Notes under the pieces: generated by a model
Told to the model about the DNA's origin: nothing
The model's input: only the letters and a program-made list of their open reading frames with translations
Databases searched by the model: none
Source of the DNA: Torreya grandis
Taxonomy: Eukaryota; Streptophyta; Pinopsida; Cupressales; Taxaceae
Direction: 5' to 3'
NCBI GenBank assembly: GCA_037957365.1
Contig: JARHVA010000666.1
Coordinates: forward strand, 807,501-871,500
Length of the DNA: 64,000 nucleotides
Translations under genes and position numbers: made by a program
Shown here: one piece after another, positions 1 to 11,240 of the stretch
Layout: the number at the start of each line of letters is the position of its first letter
Position numbering within the stretch: the first letter of the stretch is position 1

Positions 1-362
1 GTGTTCTAATTCGGTAGTTGATAGAGTGTGTTTGCCAACCCAACTCTATCTATACCCAACTTGATATATAGAGGGAATGAATGGCTTATGCCTTAATTCA
101 TTGTATCAAAGAGGGGCCACTTAGAGTTTAAGCATGGCCTAGTGGGCCCTAAATATCAAAATGGGGCCTTGTCATACTATGAGTATTCCTTGGTCCCAAA
201 TATAGTATATCAAAGTATAGCATAGGAATGGAGGCCCTGCCATAGATATATCTATTTATCTAGTAATCCAGTTTACTATGGACATACTCTCAATGACATA
301 TAGAGAAAATGAGAAGTCAAATATGTGGTTGGGATTGGAATCTTCAACTAGTATATAGTCAC

Positions 363-420
<58 letters not shown>

Positions 421-447
421 CTCAACTCTAGGATTGGTATTCTTATA
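1..447. other. AT-rich intergenic DNA, no gene seen
   Basis: No credible coding region on either strand. The only clear structure is the TA microsatellite listed separately. Short open frames here run through the microsatellite or simple sequence and have no recognisable motif. Confidence 0.6.
366..414. repeat. (TA)n microsatellite
   Basis: About 24 uninterrupted TA dinucleotides. The Ile/Tyr-repeat peptide read on the minus strand through it is an artefact. Likely length-polymorphic. Confidence 0.95.
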
Positions 448-1915
448 TGCCAAAATCCAAATCTATATATGTAAGTAACGTAATTTCATCCCACATTTTT
501 CCCTACCTACTTCATCTATGCCAAAGATTAAGGCAAGGGAAGTTTTTCTTATTGATACCTAGATTTGCTTCCCCTAATATAGTATATCAAGGGAATAACG
601 CCTTCTTAATAGATAGTAAGGGAGTAAGGGATAGATATCAATGGAAGTTTACCTTCTTGATATCTAGCTTTGATTTGCTTCTGAATTAAGGCATAGTTAT
701 CAAAGTAATCTTGATTTTTGATAAGTAGCTTTGTTCATACCCTACATACTTAGCTATGCCCTACCTGATAAGGTAATAGAAGATTGATTCCTAATATATA
801 TCTTCATTCTTATCCTACTTACTTTCCCTTTCTAGAATACATTCTTATTTATCAAGGGAAGTTTTCTTCCCATTTTATAGCTTGCACATATTATTTCCCT
901 AACTATTTAGCTATGCCCTACCTACTTAACTTTTTTTATTGGCAAGGAAGCTTTATAAATGATAGATTGAGAAATGAAGTTTTGAATCATGTTACTATGT
1001 AATAGATCAATGACATTGACTATTACCTACCTAATTTACCTACTTTAGTATTCCCTACCTAATTTAATATCTAATCCATATCTTGATCTTGAGTATACCA
1101 TATCTAAATACCCAATTGAATACTCAAGCCATATCTTGAAAGGAAAGGGGGAATTATAACTTATATAGAGAAAGGAATGACTAAGGGACAATCAAGTAAA
1201 ATTAGGAATCCACTGCACCCACCATAAAGGTATTGGAGGGAGAGACCCAATATGCATAATTCTCAACATGGTATGAATGATTTGTGTGATGTAGTACATA
1301 TCCATATCATAAAATAGATTGATGTCATCTTTATACATATATTTTGATGTTGTTGTGATACATAATGAAATCTAGGTGTGGTAACATAATGTGATGGTTA
1401 ATTCCTAACCTATTAATATAATATTTATTTTCAACTGCTTGACATCACTGAATAGACTTCACTATGTATGGGTTTTATTAATGTGGTGGGCCCATTGTTT
1501 GCATTTACCTTGATCATAAGAGGATATGGTTTTTTTATGTCACTGTTGGACTATAAGGGACCTAATAATAATTAAAATTGACATGAAGGGGTGTTTTAGA
1601 TGCCCAAATATCAATCTATATATGTAATTAATAAAATTTCATCCCACCCATTTCTCACTTGCATGCCTATTTATTCTAGCCCAAGGTACTAGATAAACAC
1701 TTACTCCACAATTTGGGTGTGAATCACCATATATATCTTTGAATACCACTAGAAAATAAAAATATATCTTTGATTTAATTATTTTTGTGAAATAAGATGA
1801 ATGAAATGAGATTTTCCTTGGGCCTTATTTGAGTGAGAAAAAATGGAATTATAATAGAAGGCAATCAGTCACAAGCAAGAAGTCATTACACCCACCATCA
1901 AGGTATTGGAGGGAG
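448..1915. repeat. Diverged direct duplication of an anonymous repeat
   Basis: Two blocks recur in the same order. The first is 'caaatctatatatgtaagtaacgtaatttcatcccac' near 456-495, against a diverged version near 1607-1645. The second is 'cacccaccataaaggtattggaggga' near 1216-1240, against 'cacccaccatcaaggtattggaggga' near 1889-1914. The spacing between blocks differs (about 700 bp and 250 bp), so one copy has an indel. No coding function is visible. The second copy runs directly into the minisatellite at 1908. It could be a pair of old LTRs or a segmental duplication. Confidence 0.5.
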
Positions 1916-2480
1916 TGATTAGGGATGATTAGGTATGAGGAATAAGTGATTAGGGATGATAAGGGATGATGAATGAAACATAAAATATGGTGAAGGTCAA
2001 TGAGGGAGTGATTAAGGATGATAAGCGAGTGATTAGGGGTGATAGGGGATGGTGAGGGTGAATGAGGACAAAGAGGGAGTGATTAGGGATTATGAGGGAT
2101 GAGGGGGGAATGATGAAGGATGGTGAAGTATGGTGAGCGTCAATAAGATAGTGATTAAGGATGATGAGGGAGTGATTAAGTATGATAAGGGAGTGATTAG
2201 AGATGATGAAAGATGGTGAGGTCAATGAGAGAGTGATTAGGGATGAGGAGGGAGTGATTAGGGATTATTAGGGATGATGATAGATTTTGGATTGATTGGG
2301 CATAACGAGGGATAGTGAGGGTCAATGAGGGAGGGATTAAGGATGATGAGGGAGTGATTAGATATGGTGAGTGATGGTGAGGGTCAATGAGGGAGTGATT
2401 AGGGACAATGAGTAATGAGGACAAAGAGGTTAGGGGTGATGAGATATGAAGGGGAAGTTATTAGGGATGAGGGAGGGACA
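1908..2480. repeat. Degenerate minisatellite, GATTAGGGATGA/GAGGGAGT units
   Basis: Purine-rich array of irregular 11-25 bp modules such as 'gagggagtgattagggatga' and 'ggtgagggtcaatga'. Modules are shuffled rather than strictly head-to-tail. The strand asymmetry is extreme: G/A on plus, C/T on minus. The minus-strand reading gives repetitive Ser/Leu/Ile/Pro peptides (SLIIPNHS-like), a by-product of the repeat. The array starts directly after the 3' block of the preceding duplicated repeat. Confidence 0.85.
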
Positions 2481-4934
2481 ATGAGCAAGTTGAATTAACA
2501 CAAAATGGTCATTTGATGTGTGCAAGTCATCAATGTGACCTATGTTTCTCGAATCATACAACTTTGGCTTGAGTTGAAAGTTAGTGGTTTGTAAACTTCA
2601 TTTTTTACAAACCTAGGACTCCTGAAAATGCCAACAAGCAATCCAGAAGGCACAAAAACCTAAAAATGACTATGTTTACCCAAAATAGACATCAATTGCA
2701 AAATTTATACAATGAAATCCCTAGATTTAATATTGAAACCTTGAAAATACCTAAGTACTGGTCAGATTGGATTTTGTAAAATTATCTTCCACATCGTAAG
2801 GCATACAACTATGAGACCAACTCTATCAGATGTAGAGTGACCCAAATTTATTATATTTACTAAAATAAATTTAGAGTATAAGGAATATAAAAGTAATAAT
2901 ATAAATTTAAACTTATACTTATAACACATACACCTTCCTTTCACATTGCATGAAACAAAGCATATACCCCTTCCAATACATATTTTATACTTTTTACTAC
3001 AGGGTGAAATGAACACATACATGTTATATAACATATGCATTATAATGCATGCACATTATAGTGTGTACATGTTATGTTTATTCTAAATTCAAAAACCAAG
3101 CTTTTTGGCTCAAAAATGGCTTAGATTCCTGAGCCAAATGATTGGATCTATTAACACATGGTTGAATATGAGAGTTTTGAGAAAAACAACAAAATTCAAC
3201 TTCCATCACCAAATATACTTTAAATTTCAATGATAAAATTCCTAAAATTATTACCACAATGATGAGCACACTCTCCTTTTTCTAAATATATTATTTTTTA
3301 AAATTTAAGACTATTTTATGGTTTCTATCTATGTTGATTTCTAACTATGGCATTTTTAGGCCATTGCATGCCACAAATATACATATCTATATGTGTTTGA
3401 GTATTTTTTATTTTTGTTGATCCAAATAAAAAAATGATATGGTCATAAACTATACTTAATTCTATATGCATTCAAAAAAACTAATTTCTCATTTTTTTTG
3501 AGGTAGTTATGGAGATCATACGACCATATATCCATTTATTTCAATTTTTAGATTCTATTTACTTGTAAAATTAATTAAAAAATTAGTAATTTTTTAAAAT
3601 AAAATATAGGTCACGAACTAGATGATCTTATCTAGCTTTTCACAAAAGAGTTTCAAAAAAATACTAAACTTTACTATAAAAAGGCTATGTAATATGGACG
3701 ACTATCTACTCTATTTTCCTAAAAAATAGGAGTTCTTATTTAAATTTTAGATCTTTGACCAACTTATACTTAACCATTTTTTTTTTAAATAGTGTTTTAG
3801 AAACTAGACTTGAAATGTTACAATTCATATTTTTATGCCATCTTCAAATTTTGAGTGTAGGCCATCTCAAATAATCAATAGAATTTGAGATTTTTTTTAT
3901 TTTTGGGAAAACATGTCCATAAGTAAGCCTCTTTTTATCCCCCAACTTTGTGCAATTACCCATACATCAGTTTTTCCATTTATCAAAAGTGATTCATTGT
4001 AAACTTCATAAAATGAGTATGAATAGTTTGTATTTTCTTATGAATGTATTTTAAATATTTTTTACCATTAACTATGCTGTGGCCATACGATTATTTATTC
4101 TAATCAAAATGTATATTACTAAGTTTAGTATGTGCTTAAGTATTCATATATTGACACTTTGAAATATTTATGTATTGTTTCATCATCCTTATAAACCATT
4201 CATTTTCTATATGTATATGCATTTATAATAGTAGGCTCTATAATACCTTGCTTAGTTTTCACATATCCTTTACCATTATATCCCATCTATTGTGCACACT
4301 TGAGTTTAAATCCATGTACATTTTTAATGTTGTTTAAGTAAGACTAAGAGTTTTCCGTGCTTTATCAGTATTGCAAGAATTATTCATTATGGGTTGTTTA
4401 CCTTTATCATCATAAAATGATGTATCAATAGGCACACATGATTGACTATGTCTTTCATAGTATTGTGGGATAAAATAGAATTTTTTTTTTATGTAAAATA
4501 CATTTATGTTAACTCTAGATTCCCTAAGGCTAATTGGCATAAATTTTAGCTAGGATAATTATTCATTTATGTTGTCAACATTATAATCATCATCTTAATT
4601 ATTGTGCTAAGTGTTATTATAATTATAAAATTAGAACGTTTGTATTTGGTATATTGGAATAACTTATTAGGGTGCCACTTTAGATGGTTGAATTTGATTC
4701 AAATGAGCCACACTAATTTTTTTAGGCTCAATCACTTTATAATATTGATAGGGGAAATCATCTATAGGACATGTATATATAATTCGATCATCAATGAAAT
4801 GTGGATGAAACAACTCCCATAATCTCCTAAGTAGAATTTTATAGTTCACATCATTAAGTATTACTTGACACTCATTTCCTATTATTTGTTTTCAAAGGGT
4901 ATATTTAGTTTTATAGTGATAAGAGCCTTTTTTG
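2481..4934. other. AT-rich anonymous DNA with possible DNA-transposon end
   Basis: No gene recognised. There is a 10-bp perfect inverted repeat at 2586-2595/2604-2613 (ggtttgtaaa/tttacaaacc). A cluster of short palindromic ATGCAT/ACATGTTAT motifs lies at 2990-3080. An end-like motif at 3913-3961 matches the right edge of the fossil unit at 56621-56661. The remainder is A/T-rich and featureless. Short minus-strand frames at 2762-3040 and 3078-3269 show no motif. Confidence 0.45.
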
Positions 4935-5740
4935 GCCAATTGTCAAAAATTAAAATGACTCACTACAATTTTTTAATCTCAAACTATTATCCACGAGTTC
5001 TCTTTTAATCCCTTTACTTTTTATAACAACTTGAATGTATATGGGTAGACATTGATGGACAATGGTCTTTGGAAGCAACTCATCATGCTCGAAGGTAACG
5101 AGCCTCTCACCATCCACCAAAAATTTGATAATATAAGCAAAATGTGAAAGTTGAGTGTCTCTTAAAAAAATAATTTCTTTTAAAAGAAAGTAAAATATAG
5201 CTTTATAAACATTAGACCTTGTAAATATTTCTAAAATTTATATTTTTATATGAGTATATTTTAGTTGATCTACAATATCATATTTTTTTAGCATCTTGGA
5301 TTATAACCTTAAGAACTTGAGATAGATTAGGAGAAACATGAAAATTGATTATATTCTTAGCTCTAATTTTTATTATTCTGATTTGAATAATCCTATATAT
5401 AATCATACATTAGAAAACATGATATATCTTTTAAAAATACTATAGAAAAATACTAACATAAATATCAACACATAAAACATCATTAAATATAATCATATTA
5501 CATCTTACACCATATACTATCATCTTAAAATATATCATGAAAAAAAACCTTAAAATATTAATAAACATTTAACTATCAAACAAATCATCAAACATAATAA
5601 TGCCTACAAACTAAACACATCCTATCCAAATACTATCATAGAAAAAACATGTCATAAAAGAATCACCACTATCCATAAGAATTTATTAGCAATACACATC
5701 ACATATAATGGAAAGGAGAGCCAATGTAATCTCCTACACT
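4935..5740. repeat. Direct repeat, copy 1 (about 0.8 kb)
   Basis: Aligns along its length with 6838-7645. Shared landmarks, in order: 'ctcttttaatcccttta' (4999), 'aatgtgaaagttgagtgtct' (5141), 'gttgatctacaatatcatat' (5264), and 'cacatataatgg' (5701). Copies are strongly diverged with many indels. They could be LTRs of a small element with the 1.1-kb interior at 5741-6837, or a segmental duplication. I cannot define TG/CA ends. Confidence 0.6.
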
Positions 5741-6837
5741 CATAGCTGCCACAACAATGTGCATAATAAAAAACTATTTATTTATGTTCTTTATGTTTCA
5801 TAACAAAACCTTTAACACAAAAAATTGCCAACTATAGATCATATGCAATGTTTATTTCTATTCTTTATGTTTCCTTCTCCGTAGGCCATCAAATCAGATT
5901 ATAACAAATATGTATATTGTCTCCTTGAATTCCATTTTTTCAAAGGAAGATGGCAGGTGTGATGACGCCCTTGACTATATTTACACAGGTGAAATTTCAA
6001 TGTATGTATATATATTCTGTTATGTTTCTTGATTTTATGGTGAGATAGTTTACATATGGACAGCGATGGAGTATAGATGGATGGTGCAGCTGAAAGAAAT
6101 GTGTTGAGTGAAGCGGTAATTGGGTTAGGTGAAGCGTGAGCTGAAGATGGTAGCAATACATGTGTGGTGAGCACAAAATAGAAAGCCAGAAAAGGCATCA
6201 AGGAAGGAAGGGTAAGAGCATATGGTGTCACCTGAACAAAGGGGGAAAAAAGGTATTAATAGATTTTAATAAAATTTCATCACAAATATCCATAAACATT
6301 TAATTGGACATAATTTAAAACATTAATTGACCAAAAAAGTTTTACAAATTTATTTATTGATTTTTATATGAATATATGTAATGTTGTGTTCTTGAACATA
6401 TTTCATAAAATTATAAAAATGAAAGTTAAAATTAAAAGCTTACCTCAATGAAACGCTCTTTGGAGAGCAAGCTTTAAAACAACATATACATAATAACCTA
6501 ACAAGAAGTTTTATGTAATATCCTAGTATAATAAATGAATGCCTATTAAATTTATGTGTTCAATAAATTCTCTCTAGATATTTTTGTATATATTTTATTT
6601 TGTACAAATGAACTCTTAAGAATTTTTATTTATAATTTTTTTTTGAAATTAAATAAAATTCTATACACACTCAAACCAACTTCCTTAAAATTAAGGATTT
6701 AATAAACAAGGAAAGGGAGAATGCATGTGCAAATGATTTAGAAAGGAGCTAAAACATATGATAAAATGAGACTTTAAAAATACACTGATGTGATCATGTT
6801 ATAAATTTCAATGGTATGTACTTTAATTCCAAGAACA
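5741..6837. other. Sequence between the two 0.8-kb direct repeats
   Basis: No gene recognised. The sequence at 5887-5935 (catcaaatcagattataac ... ccttgaattccat) recurs at 9592-9650, so part of it is itself repetitive. A 110-codon minus-strand frame at 5899-6231 is Ser/Pro/Leu-rich and resembles nothing I know; I do not call it a gene. Confidence 0.4.
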
Positions 6838-7645
6838 TTAAAAAAAGACTCATTATATATATTTCATCTCAGACCATTATCTAGAAGGACTCTTTTAATC
6901 CCTTTATTATTGATAAAAAATTGAATGTATAAAGGTGAAAGTTGATCGATAATGGCCTTTTGAGATGACTCGTCATACTTAAAGGTAATGAGATTCTCAC
7001 TATCCACTAAAGATTTAACAATAGAGGTGAAATGTGACAATTGAGTGTCTGGTCCTAAAATATTTTCTTCTAAGGCCTTGTAAATTATATCTTTGTAAAG
7101 ACCTTGTAAGTAATTCTAAAATTAATATATTTGCATAAATGTTCTTTAGTTGATCTACAATATCATATTTTTTAGTGGTTTGGAATCTAAACTTAGGAAT
7201 TTGAGCGAGAAAGGGAGGAATGGGAGGGTTGATTACGTTCTTCACTCTAGTTTTTCTATTCACGGTGTGATTAACTCTACAATATATCATCTTGCATTAG
7301 GAAACACCATGTGTGTCTCTAAAAGGCACTATAAGGAAAATATCAATAACATGGATATCAACACATAAATCATCAACTTATACAATCATATTACATCTCA
7401 CATCATATACTAGCGTCTTATGGTATATCATTGAAAAAAAATCTTAAAACATTAATAAAAATTTACCTAACAAGAATATCATCAAACTTAATAACATACA
7501 TAAACTAAACACATCCCATATAAATATTACCATAAAAAAACACCTCATAAGAGAATCACCACTATACATAAAAATTATCGAAGAACAACATAATACAATA
7601 CACATGACATATAATGGGAAGAAGAGATACAACTTAATCAAGCCA
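6838..7645. repeat. Direct repeat, copy 2 (about 0.8 kb)
   Basis: Second copy of the block at 4935-5740, in the same orientation. Its right end falls where the LINE ORF1 fossil begins, so a LINE insertion may have truncated it. Confidence 0.6.
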
Positions 7646-7649
7646 AGCA

Positions 7650-8815
7650 AATGTGTGGGTACCTTCCTTTCATCAATAGAACTTTCCAACTGGGCTTCAG
7701 ATGTTTAGAGTTCCACTTCTATTCCTTCCTTCCATTTGCTCGATTAAAGATTCTCCCAAGTGGTTTCCTAAAGACCTTTACACAAAAAATTTGTTTGGTC
7801 ATGTGGGCCTTGGTTTTTTGGTAAGTTTGAGTTTTTTTCTACCCTTGCTCTCCCTTTTTTGACCGAGTTAAGGCAAGAATATCGGTAGCTCCTCTTTAGA
7901 TCATACTGTACAATCTTCCTCCCTTCTTAAGAAAAGGGGAGAATATTAAATTGTTGGTCAAGAGAGTGGGATCCTTCATGAAAATATATGAGGATTCTTG
8001 GGGAAACAAATATGTGAGAGTTTGTGATATCCTTGATCTTTTCAAACCTATCTTTCATATGATAAAGTTATCATATTTGCATGGATCATGGACAGTTTAT
8101 TATCTACAAATGTCTCCCTTTTCATTGCTTTCCTTGTAATTCCCTTGGGCATCGTGTTGTTAGGTGTTCTACTAAGGATCATGGGATGGCTTGTCTCACT
8201 CTCAGTGAGTTTGGAGGAAGAAGGATGGGATCCCTAATCAAGACTTTTTGTGGCATAAACACAATAAATTCTACCCTCTTTTGGTTCCATCTTAACCCTT
8301 CTTAGATCAAGATGTTCATGGGGGTTCTCCCTAGTAAGAGGATTCCTTGAATCATGCATTGGTTCTTATTTTGTCATAGTTTTGACCATAGTTGGATGAG
8401 ATTGTTTCATACCCCTCTCAACCTAAAATACTAAAAACTAATGTAGGCTCTACATCTAAAAGGAAAGGTCATAGATCAGAGGTAGAAAGGCTGAGAGAAG
8501 TAAAAATAATAATGAAATATGGCACTCAATGGAAGGTGAAGGATTTTCTTTCCCATCAAGGGAGAATATTGGCTTCTTCTTATGGTTAATTTTATTCCTT
8601 ATCTTGGGACATATTGTTATTGATGTGATTGATTATCCCTTTGGCAATTTTTCTTGTTTTATTTTAGTCATTGTTTTCTTGTTTTTATTTTACTACTCTT
8701 TCCCTATTTTCTTGGAGGTAGAGGTTATCTTTATGTGTATTATATTTTTTTCTGGTGCTCTCTTTTGTTGGATTGATTTTGGCCCTTATGTGGATTGGGC
8801 CCCCATTTTGTGATC
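7650..8815 (+). pseudogene. LINE (non-LTR retrotransposon) ORF1 fossil with CCHC zinc knuckle
   Basis: Remnant of the nucleic-acid-binding ORF1 protein of a plant L1-type LINE. The frame at 7951-8139 reads GNKYVRVCDILDLFKPI, matching the 'ARVCVEVDLSKPL' strand typical of the DUF4283-type ORF1 domain. After a frameshift, the frame starting 8081 gives LPFHCFPCNSLGHRVVRC at 8117-8167, an intact C-x2-C-x4-H-x4-C knuckle with the usual preceding 'LPFxCF'. This domain order is standard for plant LINE ORF1. Upstream (7650-7950) is likely more ORF1. Downstream, a 65-codon Lys/Arg-rich frame (8392-8589) and a hydrophobic low-complexity frame (8529-8813) may be the ORF1 tail. No ORF2 follows, so the copy is truncated and dead. 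Confidence 0.75.
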
Positions 8816-10779
8816 TAAAACTAGTCCCTAGCTTCAGTTAAAAGCTATTTTCTAGTTCAAAACTCTAGTCAAAAGCATTTACCTCAATAAAAAATTAAAG
8901 CTAACATAATCTTATATGCTCATACATACCAAAAAATATGTATAATTTTTATAGTAAATATTTTGGGTGATTATAGGAAATGACAGTGCAAATTTACAAT
9001 TCTAATAAAAATGTATATATATGCTCTCTATGTTTCCTTATTTCAATATGAAATGTGTTATCCTTTTAGCATATGGGAAAGGCCACAAAAGCTGAGCATG
9101 TTCCAATTATTAAACATCCCTATTATTAAGGTGTGGTCTATTGATATAACATATTAATATGGATACATAATATTTTGTGCTAGAAGCTAAGCTTGTAGTA
9201 TCTAATACTTGTCCAACATTTATTTGTAATAATAGTTAAAAGTAACCAATCACAGCATCACATGTAAGCATCAAGTATTGATACTCTAAAGGTCAAGTAT
9301 TATCACTCCAAAGGTCAAGTTTTGATCATAGTTCTAAAAATTGTATATAATAGCCTCTCGTGATAAAATTAATTATATCTTAAAATGTATAATGACTTGG
9401 ACATTGAAATCTTAGTTATAAGTAAAAAATTTAAGGTCCAAAGTGATACTATGAAAAATCTATGTCATCATGAAGTTAAATTGCTCAACTTTTGGACCAT
9501 TTCCCCCAAGTTTAAAATAAAACATTTATCACAATATATTTCCTATGATCGTAAACTATATCATATGAATCATGAGATTATAAGTATGTCATCAAATCAA
9601 ATTATAACAAAAATGTATATTTTTCTTTTATATCTCCTTGAATTGCATTTTTAAAAAATATACAATGATTAATGGACCTAAAATCCATTGTTACAACCAA
9701 GGCACCAAGTTCACACCATATAAAGATGCAAAGGGTGAATTTAAGGAAACTAAGGTGTGTGACTATTCCAAATTCAATTATCATATGACCACATGTAGCA
9801 GATAAGTGCCATTAGTGGCAATCCTTAATTTTGGGAGTTTAAACTCTCACTTAGGTGTCACATAGGATAGTAAAAATTAATTCATTTCAAATTTTAACAT
9901 TTTTTTGTAATTTATACCTATTTTTAGACTATTATAAATGGAGGGAAAGCCACAATTTGAATTAATTTAAAATAATAAATTTGAAATGTTTTTAAAAAAA
10001 GTGTTGTTGAATACTTGATTATTGTGTAAATACAGTGTACATTAGTGCAGTAATTGTTGAAATGGTGACATATCATGATATAATTAGTTATTGTGGGGAA
10101 ATTTTTAGACAACTAGTATATGATATTATGAAAATTATTATATACAACTATGTGTGGAGGATGCACTAGAAGAATTGGAGTGCTAACTATATTAGAATGA
10201 TTCAGAATAACCTCATAGCCTTCCATTTATTTTTTAAAAATTTTGAAATCATAATAAATTTTAATATATTCAAGTTCACCATGTTGAGTAGTGTTGTGTA
10301 CTCTACACCAATTGACCAAAAATACTTCACAATTTAGTGATGGTTCAAGATTTTTTGGGTTAATAATTTAGGTGATTGAATCTCTGATAGGTGTAGCTGC
10401 AAGCATTGTTGTCTCTATTTTTATTGCCCACCTATCTATGAACATTTATAATTACATTTGTAAGCTTCTAAACTAGACGTTGGGTTGTGTGTAATTCTTA
10501 TTTTACTAGATCTTGAGCTAAATCTTTCATGTTGTTAATGGAAAGAATCAAATCTTGGTTCTAATTCATGATTATAATTTAATCATTCAAAAAACTGAGT
10601 TGTTGATTTAGGGTGATTTGCCTCAATAGAAACACATTAGTAACTAAAGGAAGATTGAACAAAGGTGCATTTTGATTTACATTCATAATTGCATTGACCA
10701 TTTAAATATTAGGATTAATAGTTGGAATAATAAATCATTGTGGGTTAAACTATCTATCGATATTAATAGCTTCATAATA
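8816..10779. other. AT-rich anonymous DNA
   Basis: No gene recognised. A short tandem triplet of about 22-bp units lies near 9266-9326 ('aaaggtcaagtattgatactct' and variants). The block 9592-9650 repeats 5887-5935. Short frames at 9385-9654 and 9924-10112 have no motif. From about 10200 to 10779 the minus strand may carry the C-terminal continuation of the Gag fossil at 10780, but too many stops interrupt it to be sure. Confidence 0.4.
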
Positions 10780-11240
10780 GACATGTTCTAAAAAATTTAC
10801 TTGAGTAGTTCATATAAGGAACACAACAATCATAGTGTCTAATGTAATTTTTTACATTTCAAGGGCTAAAGAAACATTATGTCTATATAGACCACGAATT
10901 CAGACGTACAGCTTCTAAAATCTTGTGTTGAAGGCCTTAATAGACTCATAGGTTTCTCTTCTCATGCTAGAAAATTGGTGGTATAGGATACTAGGATTTA
11001 TCACTTTTCCAAATTATGCTAAGAAAGTGGCCTCAAATTTATTCTAATTATTAATTGAATTCTATAGCATATAAAGGAACCAATCATAAAAAACATCTTA
11101 TAATGAAAATGTAAATATTCAAAAACATGCATATTTTTGTTCTACATTCAAGAGCTTGAGAGCTGATTTAAATGATGTTATATGCTTTTCTATTATTTTG
11201 GCCATAGTGGGAGTGAATCGAGGCATGTGTCTCTCATGAT
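10780..11240 (-). pseudogene. LTR-retrotransposon Gag fossil (Retrotrans_gag type)
   Basis: Reading right to left, one frame with scattered stops gives the signature of the plant gypsy-type Gag domain (Pfam Retrotrans_gag). There is an MPRFTPTMAKI start-like segment, then a helix with 'DVFYDWFLYML' in the position of the usual A-x-x-W-[YF]-x-x-L. Next comes 'FEATFLA.FGK', where the family has F-x-x-x-F-L-x-x-F. Last is 'RRETYESIKAFNTRF', matching the conserved 'ES[LV]xxFNxRF'. The capsid protein would package element RNA. No LTRs, protease or polymerase could be tied to it. The order of four conserved segments makes the assignment secure despite the decay. Confidence 0.7.

Noticed and set aside
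256..453. Open frame with an Ile/Tyr repeat on the minus strand
   Set aside because: It is the TA microsatellite read as protein.
1950..2424. Two minus-strand frames with Ser/Leu/Ile/Pro-rich repeats
   Set aside because: Translation of the minisatellite; no start context and no motif.
5899..6231. 110-codon minus-strand frame, briefly considered as a BED-zinc-finger hAT transposase (TLKFHLCKYSQGRHHTCH)
   Set aside because: Only a loose resemblance; the required CxxC half is missing and the neighbouring sequence is a noncoding repeat also seen at 9592-9650.
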